From NCBI GenBank assembly GCA_046724655.1, contig JBKOWY010000006.1:1-47367 (forward strand): DNA of 47,367 nucleotides, in the 5' to 3' direction. Below, piece after piece: positions 33,017 through 40,460 of the stretch. A model generated the notes under the pieces. It worked only from the letters and a program-made list of their open reading frames with translations, did no database searches and was not told the origin of the DNA. The position numbers were made by a program, and so were the translations under genes. This DNA comes from JALZAA01 sp046724655 (GTDB lineage Bacteria; Actinomycetota; Acidimicrobiia; IMCC26256; JACDBD01). Every line of letters starts with the position of its first letter. The first letter of the stretch is position 1.

Positions 33017-34216
33017 TTACGGCTCGAACAGGCAGTCTCCGATGCGAGCGAGGCCACTCACGTCGTAGATGTCGATCTCGAAGTTGGGCACGTTGACGAC
33101 GACATCCGGTACCGCCGACAGCTCGGTCTTGAGCTCCGCCTCCCGCTTCGCGACGACCGCGAAGTTCTTGAACGACTCCCCGATCGTGCGGAGCACGCGC
33201 GCGGTGCGGGCCGCGTCGCTCAGCTCCGGTTTCGCGGCGCCCACGATCAGCTCGGCGAGGGGACCGGCCTCGGCGACGAGGGCATCGGCTGCACGTGCGC
33301 CCTCGGGCGAGAGTAGGTAATCGGGCAGGGTCTTGTTGAGCACGAGCGCGCCGAGATGGAAGTCGCGCTTGGTCAGCTGCTCGCAGAAGAGCTGCGCCTC
33401 GCGCAACGGAGCGCCCTCGAGCGTCGTGACGACGGCGAAAGAGGTGCGCCGGTCGTGGAGCAGGCGCTCGACGGCCTGGGCCCGGCTCGCGAAGCCTTCG
33501 TACATGGACTGGAAACTGAGGAAGAACTCGGCGATGTCCTGGAGGAACTGGCTGCCGAGGATGCGGTCGGCCACCTGGTAGAAGGGGCGGCTCGCGACGT
33601 TCAGCACGCGGGCGCCGCGACGGCCGCCCACGCGGTACGGCATCGTGAGCCACCGCAGGAGTCGCCCGCCGAAGAAATCGGCCATGCGGCTCGGCGCCTC
33701 GAGGAAGTCGATCGCGTTACGCGTCGGTGGCGTGTCGATGATGATGAGGTCGTACCGGCCGGTGGCGTGGATGTCGAAGAGCCGTTCCATCGCGATGTAG
33801 TCGTGGCTCTGGACGAACCGGCCGGTGATGTTCGTGTACAGCCGGTTCTCGAGGATGCGGTAGGCGGTTTCCTCGTCGGGCGCGTGCCGCAGCACCAGCT
33901 CGTCCCACGATCGCTTGGTGTCGAGTTGCGCTGCCCACAGCTCGCCGCGGGGCTCGAGCTCCGCCGCCTTGAACGCCTCCACAGGCACTTGCTTCTCGAC
34001 GTTGCCGAACCCCTCGAGCCCGAGCGCGCTGGCGAGCCGGCGGGCGGGGTCGATCGTGAGCGCGAGGACCTTGCCACCCAGCCTGGTCGCCGCCGCCACG
34101 CCGGCCGCGGCCGCGACGGACGTCTTGCCCACGCCGCCTGACCCGCAGAAGACAACGATCTCCTTGGCCGCCAGCAGGGACTCGAGGCTTCCGGTGCGGC
34201 GCGGCGCGGGCGTCAC
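33017..34216 (-). CDS. Get3/ArsA-like ATPase, second subunit (Rv3680-like)
   Basis: 399 aa ArsA/Get3 family P-loop ATPase. The P-loop is CGSGGVGKTS (24-33): the signature Lys of the deviant Walker A (GKGGVGKT) is replaced by Ser, as Rv3680 replaces it by Ala. LTIDPARRLASALGL forms switch I and IIIDTPPTRNAIDFLEAP switch II. No transmembrane segment is present, and arsenite-binding Cys triplets are absent, so arsenite export is unlikely. It overlaps the upstream ATPase by four bases (GTGA). In mycobacteria this pair forms a hetero-complex; tail-anchored protein handling or a stress role is inference. It precedes pdtaS on the same strand. Confidence 0.9.
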   Translation of the reverse strand: MTPAPRRTGSLESLLAAKEIVVFCGSGGVGKTSVAAAAGVAAATRLGGKVLALTIDPARRLASALGLEGFGNVEKQVPVEAFKAAELEPRGELWAAQLDTKRSWDELVLRHAPDEETAYRILENRLYTNITGRFVQSHDYIAMERLFDIHATGRYDLIIIDTPPTRNAIDFLEAPSRMADFFGGRLLRWLTMPYRVGGRRGARVLNVASRPFYQVADRILGSQFLQDIAEFFLSFQSMYEGFASRAQAVERLLHDRRTSFAVVTTLEGAPLREAQLFCEQLTKRDFHLGALVLNKTLPDYLLSPEGARAADALVAEAGPLAELIVGAAKPELSDAARTARVLRTIGESFKNFAVVAKREAELKTELSAVPDVVVNVPNFEIDIYDVSGLARIGDCLFEP

Positions 34217-35178
34217 AGCCCCAGCTCCTGTGCCAGCGAGTCAGCGACCATCTTCGTGACCCGCAGGCCCTGGTCGCGCACGAACAAGTAGGGCAGATAC
34301 AACATCGGCAGCTCGACGGCTTCTCGCAGCTCGGCGAGGTGCACAGCGCGTGTCCGGCGCAACGACACTGCGAGCCGGGCCGCCTCGAGCACCGCCGTCG
34401 CGCCCAGCCCGACGCGCTCGGTGATCACGGCCCTCGCGTCGTCGTCGCGCAGCGCCTCGAACGTCTCCTCGTCGGCGCGCGTGAACAGCTCCGGCAGCAC
34501 CCGATTCACGACGACTGCGCCGAGCGGTACGGACAGCTCGGCTCGCGCCCGTCCCACCAGCTCGATCGTCTCGTTGACGGGCATCTCCTCCGGCGTCGCC
34601 ACGACGTTGAGGGCCGTCACCGACGGATCCGAGAGCAGCTGGACCATCCACTCGGTCTGCTCCCGAACCATGCCCACCGAAACCAGCTCCTGAATGGCGC
34701 GGGGTGCGTCGAGCTGCCCGATGATGTGCCCGGTGGCAGCGGCATCGACTACGACGAGGTCCCAGTCCGCCCGCCCCTCGATCGACTCTCTGACCTCCCA
34801 GCACACTTTGCCGACGGTGAGGATCTCCTTCACGCCAGGCGCAGCGGTGGCTACGAAGTCGAGGACGCGCGCCAGCGGGCCCAGCCGGCCCAGCACCGGG
34901 ACACGCAGGTTGAGCCTCAGGTATTCCTTGAGCGAGTCCTCCGTACGCATCGCCATGGCGCACACGCCCGGGTAGACCTCGCGCGGCTCGAAGCCCACTG
35001 ACGGCTGCTCGAAGTTCCCCGGGAGGTTGCCCTTGGCGTCGGCCTCGACCACGAGGACGCGCTGACCGCGCTCGGCGGCGAGCAGGGCGGTCGCTGCGGT
35101 CACTGTGCTCTTGCCGACCCCGCCTTTCCCGGTGAAGAACAACAGGCGCCGAGCCAGGAGGTCGGGCGCGGATCGCAT
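34213..35178 (-). CDS. Get3/ArsA-like ATPase, first subunit (Rv3679-like)
   Basis: 321 aa. Complete deviant Walker A GKGGVGKST at 17-25 including the signature Lys18, VVEADAKGNLPGNF as switch I, and LVVVDAAATGHIIGQLDAPR as switch II, where DxxATGH replaces the D-TPPTRN of its partner. An LVSVGMVREQTEWMV helix region may form part of the client groove. Order (DUF3107, this gene, the GSGGVGKT partner) and the intact/degenerate P-loop pairing match the actinobacterial Rv3679-Rv3680 type. The stop overlaps the next start by four bases. Confidence 0.9.
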   Translation of the reverse strand: MRSAPDLLARRLLFFTGKGGVGKSTVTAATALLAAERGQRVLVVEADAKGNLPGNFEQPSVGFEPREVYPGVCAMAMRTEDSLKEYLRLNLRVPVLGRLGPLARVLDFVATAAPGVKEILTVGKVCWEVRESIEGRADWDLVVVDAAATGHIIGQLDAPRAIQELVSVGMVREQTEWMVQLLSDPSVTALNVVATPEEMPVNETIELVGRARAELSVPLGAVVVNRVLPELFTRADEETFEALRDDDARAVITERVGLGATAVLEAARLAVSLRRTRAVHLAELREAVELPMLYLPYLFVRDQGLRVTKMVADSLAQELGL

Positions 35179-35181
35179 CGG

Positions 35182-35412
35182 CTAGATGCTGCCGAAGCCC
35201 ACCCGCTTCGCTCCTTCTTCGCTCTCGACCTCGATGTAGGCAAGCTTCTCGAGCGCGATACCCACCCTCCGTCCCTTCGAGTCGGTGAGCCACACCATCG
35301 CTTCGCCACCCTTGATGGCTTTGTCGATCGTTCTCAGCGCGTCATCGACGTTGTCGTCGAGCTCGAGGGTGAGCTCTTTCGGCGTGTGGATGACACCGAT
35401 GCGGACTTCCAT
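35182..35412 (-). CDS. DUF3107 family protein
   Basis: 76 aa; ATG with GAAGGAA seven bases upstream. The sequence MEVRIGVIHTPKELTLEL, then GGEAMVWLTDSKGRRVGI, then EKLAYIEVESEE and KRVGFG, matches the actinobacterial DUF3107 pattern, a small alpha/beta protein of unknown function. It is four bases upstream of the Get3-like pair, so the three genes probably form one unit. No cysteine, no membrane segment and no signal peptide. Confidence 0.88.
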   Translation of the reverse strand: MEVRIGVIHTPKELTLELDDNVDDALRTIDKAIKGGEAMVWLTDSKGRRVGIALEKLAYIEVESEEGAKRVGFGSI

Positions 35413-35460
35413 GGGGGCGGTTCCTTCGCGATCCGGGGCTTGAGCGTCGCTCCGGCGATG

Positions 35461-36369
35461 TTAGCGATCGCCTCGCGCGCCGATTGGACCCGGTCCAGCG
35501 TCCGCCCTGTCGACGCGGTCGAGGCGGCGGTCGTGGCGCGCCGCGATCCGCTCCTCTGCGTTCATCCACTGGTACACGACGATCCCGATGCAGAGGAGGC
35601 CGAACAGCTCACCCGAGATCCAGAACAGTCCCGCGCCGGTCCGCTGGTCGGAGAGCGGGCTTGCTCCCCACGGGCGCTCGACCTGGTCGTACCAGCCAGC
35701 GGCGATCACCGTGCTCGTCGTGAGCAGCGCGACGCCAACGAACGTGTGGAACGGCAGGAGCACCAACACGTAGAGCAGCCGGGCGCCGTAACCGAGCGCG
35801 TGCGGTATCGGGTCGAGCCCGACCACGTGTGCGAGGAACATCGTTCCCGCCAGGAGGAAGTAGGCGTGGGTTGCCAGGTGCAACCAGTCGTTGGAGAGGG
35901 ACCGCTCGTACAGCGGCGTGAAATACAGGGTCACCACGCTGCTCCCGAACAGCAGCCACGCGGTGAGCGGGTGAATGAGTACCCGTATCGGTCCGCTGTG
36001 AAGGACGCGCAGGATCCTTCGCTGCGCCGGGCGGGAGGCGGCCTGGAGGGCGAGCGTGACTGGCGCGCCCAGAACGAGCAGCAGCGGCGCCGCCATCCCG
36101 AGCAGCACGTGCTGGACGACGTGCAGGCTGAACAGCACCCGGTCGTAGGCCGCCAGCCCCGACTCCGTCGCGATCATGATCAGCGCCAACCCGGAGAGGA
36201 ACGGGATCGTCCGCGCCGCGGGCCACGACCGTCCCCTCGCGTGGAGTCGGCGCAGCCCGACGAGATAGGCGGCCGCGGCGACGACCACGACCGGGAACGT
36301 GACGTCGAGTGACCAGTCGGTGAAGAAGATGTCCCACGACGGCGCCGTTGGGGCGACCAGCGCGGTCAC
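35461..36369 (-). CDS. ctaG: Cytochrome c oxidase assembly protein CtaG (caa3_CtaG type)
   Basis: 302 aa integral membrane protein with about seven hydrophobic segments. Family features: SWDIFFTDWSLD at the N-terminus, a His-bearing SLHVVQHVLLGMAAPLLLVLGAPVTL, LTAWLLFGSSVVTLYFTPLYE, and LPFHTFVGVALL. The conserved His residues are thought to act in copper delivery to the oxidase. The C-terminal 30 residues are charged and Asp/Arg-rich. The GTG start gives an uninterrupted first helix. It is divergent from ctaE by 76 bp, consistent with a role in assembling the oxidase encoded next door. Confidence 0.9.
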   Translation of the reverse strand: MTALVAPTAPSWDIFFTDWSLDVTFPVVVVAAAAYLVGLRRLHARGRSWPAARTIPFLSGLALIMIATESGLAAYDRVLFSLHVVQHVLLGMAAPLLLVLGAPVTLALQAASRPAQRRILRVLHSGPIRVLIHPLTAWLLFGSSVVTLYFTPLYERSLSNDWLHLATHAYFLLAGTMFLAHVVGLDPIPHALGYGARLLYVLVLLPFHTFVGVALLTTSTVIAAGWYDQVERPWGASPLSDQRTGAGLFWISGELFGLLCIGIVVYQWMNAEERIAARHDRRLDRVDRADAGPGPIGARGDR

Positions 36370-36445
36370 GCGGCAACGGTAACTGGCCGCCGGCGACGCG
36401 GGGCAACCCGTCGCCGCGCCACCGGCGTGTGTCAACCTGTGCCCG

Positions 36446-37024
36446 ATGGCGGACGGCGCGGCGACCGAGGCGCCCGGGCGGCAGCAGCCGTCGATGCTCT
36501 CCGTCGGGACGGTCGTGTGGCTGGCCTCCGAGCTCATGTTCTTCGGGGGTCTGTTCGCGGCGTACTTCACGCTTCGAGCGGAGACACGGGTTTGGCCTCC
36601 CGCGGGCGTGGAGCTCGAGACCCTGGTGTCTGCGATCTTCACCGCGTTCCTGATCGCGTCCAGCGGCACGATGGTGCTCGCCGTCCGGTCCCTGGAGCGC
36701 GGCGACCGCGCCGGCATGATCCGCTGGGTGCTGCTCACGTTCGCGCTCGGCGCGCTGTTCCTCGCCAACCAGATCCGCGAGTTCTTCACGCTCGACTTCC
36801 AGATTTCGTCGAATTCGTACGGCTCGATCTACTACCTCATGACCGGCTTCCACGGCCTCCACGTGCTCGGGGGGCTGGTGCTCATGCTCGTGGCTCTGGC
36901 CATCGCGACCGGCTCGGGCCCACTCGGACGCCGGGGCCCGGTGGTGGAGTCGATTGGGTACTACTGGCACTTCGTCGACGTGGTCTGGATCGGCCTGTTC
37001 ACCACGATCTTCGTCATCCGGTGA
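36446..37024 (+). CDS. ctaE: Cytochrome c oxidase subunit III
   Basis: 192 aa, five transmembrane helices, as in the short actinobacterial subunit III that lacks the first two helices of the mitochondrial protein. Seen: VVWLASELMFFGGLFAAYFTLRA with the conserved Glu, FLIASSGTMVLA, the loop FQISSNSYGSIYYLMTGFHGLHVLGGL with its His pair, and the final ESIGYYWHFVDVVWIGLFTTIFVI. It starts ctaE-qcrC-qcrA-qcrB, the standard actinobacterial order that links oxidase and bc complex expression. Confidence 0.96.
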   Translation: MADGAATEAPGRQQPSMLSVGTVVWLASELMFFGGLFAAYFTLRAETRVWPPAGVELETLVSAIFTAFLIASSGTMVLAVRSLERGDRAGMIRWVLLTFALGALFLANQIREFFTLDFQISSNSYGSIYYLMTGFHGLHVLGGLVLMLVALAIATGSGPLGRRGPVVESIGYYWHFVDVVWIGLFTTIFVIR

Positions 37025-37040
37025 CGAGGTGGCCGAGGGG

Positions 37041-37811
37041 ATGTCGCGCCGCGTCGCCACCGCCCTGGTTGTCGGGCTGTTCGCGGCCGTTGTGCTCGCG
37101 ATCGGTCTGCACAATGCGGGTGCGACGGCGCCGCGTCAGCCGGGCCCGGATCCCGAAGCCGTCACGCGAGGGCGCGCGCTCTATCTGACCGGTTGCTCGT
37201 CGTGTCACGGCGCCAATGGTGAGGGCACGGACCAGGCGCCCGATCTGCGCGGGGTCGGCGCGGCCGCCGCCGACTTCCAGTTGACCACCGGTCGTATGCC
37301 TGCCACATCACCCGGCCAGCCTGTGACCAAGCGGTCCCCGTACACGCGGAGAGAGATCAAGGACCTTGTGGCCTACGTGGCGTCGCTGGGGCCCGGCCCG
37401 CCGATCCCCGACGTCGTCACGCCGCCGGGGGACCTGCAAGAGGGCGCGCAGCTCTACCTCGACACCTGCGCCGCCTGTCACAGCGCCTCCGGGAACGGCG
37501 GCGCGCTGAGCCTCGGGCAGGACGCGCCCACGCTGCACGATTCGACGCCCGTCCAGGTCGCCGAGGCGGTGCGCACCGGCCCCGGGCAGATGCCGGTCTT
37601 CGGGCCCGAGACGCTCACGCGCAAGCAGGTGAACTCCATCGTGCGGTATGTCGAGTACCTCAAGAAGCCGGAGAACCCGGGTGGCTTCTCGCTGGGACTC
37701 GTCGGCCCGATCACCGAAGGCCTGGTCGCGATCCTCATCGGGCTGGGCGCGCTCATGCTCGTCAGCCGCTGGATCGAGCCGAGGGCTGTACGCGAGGAGC
37801 CACCAGAGTGA
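37041..37811 (+). CDS. qcrC: Diheme cytochrome c subunit of the bcc complex
   Basis: 256 aa. An N-terminal anchor (ATALVVGLFAAVVLAIGL) leads to two cytochrome c domains exposed outside, with CSSCH at 52-56 and CAACH at 143-147; Met ligands are likely in GRMPATS and GQMPVFG. A second helix near the C-terminus (LVAILIGLGALMLVS) holds it in the membrane. In Actinobacteria this subunit replaces soluble cytochrome c and passes electrons directly to CuA. The ATG was chosen after the ctaE stop, but a GTG 12 bp upstream is possible. Its end overlaps qcrA (GTGA). Confidence 0.95.
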   Translation: MSRRVATALVVGLFAAVVLAIGLHNAGATAPRQPGPDPEAVTRGRALYLTGCSSCHGANGEGTDQAPDLRGVGAAAADFQLTTGRMPATSPGQPVTKRSPYTRREIKDLVAYVASLGPGPPIPDVVTPPGDLQEGAQLYLDTCAACHSASGNGGALSLGQDAPTLHDSTPVQVAEAVRTGPGQMPVFGPETLTRKQVNSIVRYVEYLKKPENPGGFSLGLVGPITEGLVAILIGLGALMLVSRWIEPRAVREEPPE

Positions 37812-38671
37812 ACGGCGCGCGCGGAGAGCCCCAGGAGCGGCGCGCCGCGAACCGCGCAGCGCTCGGGTTCGGCGTGACCGCAGCGGCGTCGATCGGGCTC
37901 TTCGTGACGTACGCGCTCGGCGGTCAGGAGCAGGTCGAGGGGTCGCTGCTCGCCGTCGCGCTGGGCGGGCTCGGCTTCGGGTTCGTCCAGGTCGCGAAGC
38001 ATCTGCTGCCCCAGGGCCCTTACGTCGAAGAGCGCGAGCCGCTCGCCTCGAGCGAGGACGACCAGCACGCGTTCGTCGCCGATTTCGAGCGCGGTGAAGG
38101 GTGGATGTCGCGGCGTGGGTTCCTCGTCAAGATGCTCGGCGTCGCCGCCGGGGCGATCGGGCTCGCGGCGCTCCTGCCGATCCGGTCGCTCGGGCCGAGC
38201 CCGGGCAACTCGCTGTTCCGTACGAAGTGGCGGCGCAACTCCCTCGTCGTCGACGAACAGGGCAAGCCCGTCACCGTCGCCACGCTCGAGGTCGGCGGCG
38301 CGATCACGGTGTTTCCGGAGGGTCACATCGATGTCGAGGACTCGCAGACGATCCTCATCCGGCTGTCGAACCGCGACGTCGTGACCCGCCCCGGCCGCGA
38401 GCGATGGGCGCCCGAGGGTTACGTCGGGCTCTCCAAGGTGTGCACGCACGCGGGGTGTCCCGTCGGCCTGTACCAGCAGCAGTTCAAGAAGCTGCTGTGC
38501 CCGTGCCACCAGTCGACGTTCTCTGTGCCCGAGGGCGGGAAGCCGACGTTCGGGCCCGCCACCCGGTCACTCCCTCAACTGCCGCTCATGGTCGACAACG
38601 ACGGACTCTTGCGCGCTCGAAGCGACTACCTGGAGCCCGTCGGTCCCGGGTTCTGGGATCGGGACACGTGA
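37808..38671 (+). CDS. qcrA: Rieske iron-sulfur subunit of the bcc complex
   Basis: 287 aa from a GTG overlapping the qcrC stop. It has three N-terminal hydrophobic segments (about 18-38, 45-67 and 104-125), as in actinobacterial QcrA rather than the single anchor elsewhere; the third follows a twin-arginine-like SRRGFLVKM. The 2Fe-2S site is CTHAGC (Cys212, His214, Cys217) and CPCH (Cys231, Cys233, His234), where Cys217 and Cys233 are the usual disulfide pair. Its stop overlaps the qcrB start. Confidence 0.96.
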   Translation: MNGARGEPQERRAANRAALGFGVTAAASIGLFVTYALGGQEQVEGSLLAVALGGLGFGFVQVAKHLLPQGPYVEEREPLASSEDDQHAFVADFERGEGWMSRRGFLVKMLGVAAGAIGLAALLPIRSLGPSPGNSLFRTKWRRNSLVVDEQGKPVTVATLEVGGAITVFPEGHIDVEDSQTILIRLSNRDVVTRPGRERWAPEGYVGLSKVCTHAGCPVGLYQQQFKKLLCPCHQSTFSVPEGGKPTFGPATRSLPQLPLMVDNDGLLRARSDYLEPVGPGFWDRDT

Positions 38672-40068
38672 TCATCAAGCGCCTCGCCCGGTGGTTCGAC
38701 GAGCGCCTCGGCGCCGCGAGCTTCGTCCGCACCGCGCTCAACAAGGTGTTCCCCGACCACTGGTCGTTCATGCTCGGCGAGCTCGCGCTTTACCTCTTCG
38801 TGATCCTGATTCTCACGGGCGTGTACCTGACGTTCTTCTTCACGCCCGGGACCAAGGAGGTCGTCTACGACGGGAACTACGCGCCGCTGCGAGGCGCGTC
38901 GATGTCGCAGGCGTACGAGTCGGTGATGCGCATCAGCTTCGACGTCCGCGCCGGCCTGGTGATGCGCCAGATCCACCACTGGGCGGCGCTGCTGTTCGTC
39001 GGGGCGATCATCGCCCATCTCATGCGCATCTTCTTCACCGGCGCTTTCCGCCGGCCCCGCGAGCTCAACTGGATCGTGGGCGTCACGCTGCTGATCCTTG
39101 CGATCGCCAACGGCTTCACCGGCTACTCGCTCCCGGACGACCAGCTGTCGGGCACCGGCCTCCGCATCGCGTACTCGGTCGTGATCTCCGTCCCCCTCGT
39201 CGGTGTGTGGACGGCCTTCCTCATCTTCGGTGGGGAGTTCCCGGGCAACGAGGTGCTGACGCGATTCTTCGTGCTCCACATCCTCATCGTCCCCGCCCTC
39301 ATCGCCGCGCTGCTCGCGGTGCACCTGGCCATCCTCGTCCGCCAGAAGCACACCCAGTACCAGGGGCGCGGCCGCAAGGAAAGGAACGTCGTCGGTGCGC
39401 GGCTGTGGCCGACCTTCACGGCCAAGACCGTAGGCCTGTTCTTCTTCGTGTTCGCCGTCTGCGCGGCGCTGGGCGGGCTCGCGCAGATCAACCCGGTATG
39501 GATCTGGGGGCCCTTCCAGCCCGCGGCGGTGAGCGCTGGTTCCCAGCCCGACTGGTACGTGGGCTGGCTCGAGGGCTCTCTGCGGCTCCTTCCCGGCTGG
39601 GAGACACGCGCCTTCGGCCACGAGATCCCGAACCCCTTCTATTCGGGCGTGGTGCTCCCTGGCATCACGTTCATGTTGTTGTACGCGTGGCCGCTTCTCG
39701 AAGCCCGCCTTACCCGCGACCGTCAGGAGCACCATCTACTCGACCGGCCGCGCGATCGGCCGGTGCGCACAGCCTTCGGCGTCGCTGTGCTCGCGTTCTA
39801 CACCCTGCTGTTCATCGCCGGTGGCAACGATGTGCTCGCCGCCCGCTTCGAGGTGTCGGTCAATCTCATCACCGACATCCTGCGCGTCGCACTTTTCGTG
39901 GTGCCTCTGGTCTCGGGATTCTTCACGTACCGCTTGTGCAAGGAGCTCTCGGCGCGAAACCCGATCCCGGAGGAGCCCCCGCCCCCGCCCGCGGCGGAGC
40001 TGATCATCCGCACCGAGAAGGGCGGCTACGTCGAGGTCGAAGAGCCTGTCGGTCCCTCTCCTCCGTGA
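38668..40068 (+). CDS. qcrB: Cytochrome b subunit of the bcc complex
   Basis: 466 aa from a GTG overlapping the qcrA stop. The heme-b ligand helices are visible: VMRQIHHWAALLFVGAIIAHLMRI and FFVLHILIVPALIAALLAVHLAIL. The quinol-site motif is PDWY in SQPDWYVGWLEG, the actinobacterial form of PEWY. The C-terminus continues into a Pro-rich and acidic cytoplasmic tail (EEPPPPPAAELIIRTEKGG) beyond the last helix. The final 43 bases overlap the 3' end of the convergent ctaF gene. Confidence 0.96.
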   Translation: MIIKRLARWFDERLGAASFVRTALNKVFPDHWSFMLGELALYLFVILILTGVYLTFFFTPGTKEVVYDGNYAPLRGASMSQAYESVMRISFDVRAGLVMRQIHHWAALLFVGAIIAHLMRIFFTGAFRRPRELNWIVGVTLLILAIANGFTGYSLPDDQLSGTGLRIAYSVVISVPLVGVWTAFLIFGGEFPGNEVLTRFFVLHILIVPALIAALLAVHLAILVRQKHTQYQGRGRKERNVVGARLWPTFTAKTVGLFFFVFAVCAALGGLAQINPVWIWGPFQPAAVSAGSQPDWYVGWLEGSLRLLPGWETRAFGHEIPNPFYSGVVLPGITFMLLYAWPLLEARLTRDRQEHHLLDRPRDRPVRTAFGVAVLAFYTLLFIAGGNDVLAARFEVSVNLITDILRVALFVVPLVSGFFTYRLCKELSARNPIPEEPPPPPAAELIIRTEKGGYVEVEEPVGPSPP

Positions 40069-40460
40069 GCCGCCGGCGGCCGGCCCCGGCTCTGCAGGAT
40101 CATCCCGACGACGCCCAGGGCGAAGAGGGCGACGCCGGGCAGGATGACCCAGATCCCGAAGACGAAGCCGGTGGCGAGCACGACGGCGCCCAAGCCGAAG
40201 ACGAACGGCCAGATCGACGGGGCCGGGAACTCGTCGACGGGGCCTGCGCCCTCCTCGAGCGTCGCGTCGGGCCGGTCCTCGGGCCGGGGCGGGAACTTGC
40301 GCGACTGGAGAAGGAGGTAGCCACCGGCGAGCACACCGAGCAGGGCACTTGCGACGAGCATCGTGGTGCCGGCGTCCTCGTAGCTCGTGAACCAGTAGAT
40401 CGCGCCGATGACGACGAAGAAGGCTGTGACGCCGAGGTAGAAGAGCGACTCGACCTTCAC
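40026..40460 (-). CDS. ctaF: Actinobacterial cytochrome c oxidase subunit IV
   Basis: 144 aa from a GTG overlapping the ctaD stop (GTGA). Two helical pairs (VESLFYLGVTAFFVVIGAIYW with TTMLVASALLGVLAGGYLLL, and WPFVFGLGAVVLATGFVFGIW with GVALFALGVVGMI) flank a hydrophilic loop, the layout of the actinobacterial small subunit CtaF. The Gly/Pro/Ser-rich C-terminus lies in the 43-base overlap with qcrB. It is the third gene of ctaC-ctaD-ctaF. It is specific to Actinobacteria and required for supercomplex stability in related organisms (family knowledge). Confidence 0.92.
   Translation of the reverse strand: MKVESLFYLGVTAFFVVIGAIYWFTSYEDAGTTMLVASALLGVLAGGYLLLQSRKFPPRPEDRPDATLEEGAGPVDEFPAPSIWPFVFGLGAVVLATGFVFGIWVILPGVALFALGVVGMILQSRGRPPAAHGGEGPTGSSTST

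Noticed and set aside
33017..35178. Arsenite export ATPase (arsA) genes
   Set aside because: The arsenite-binding cysteines are lacking, there is no arsB/arsR nearby, and the pair matches the Get3-like actinobacterial type.
35609..37114. A long minus-strand open frame opposite ctaE and extending over ctaG
   Set aside because: Its composition is typical of shadow frames, and both ctaG and ctaE are clear in other frames.
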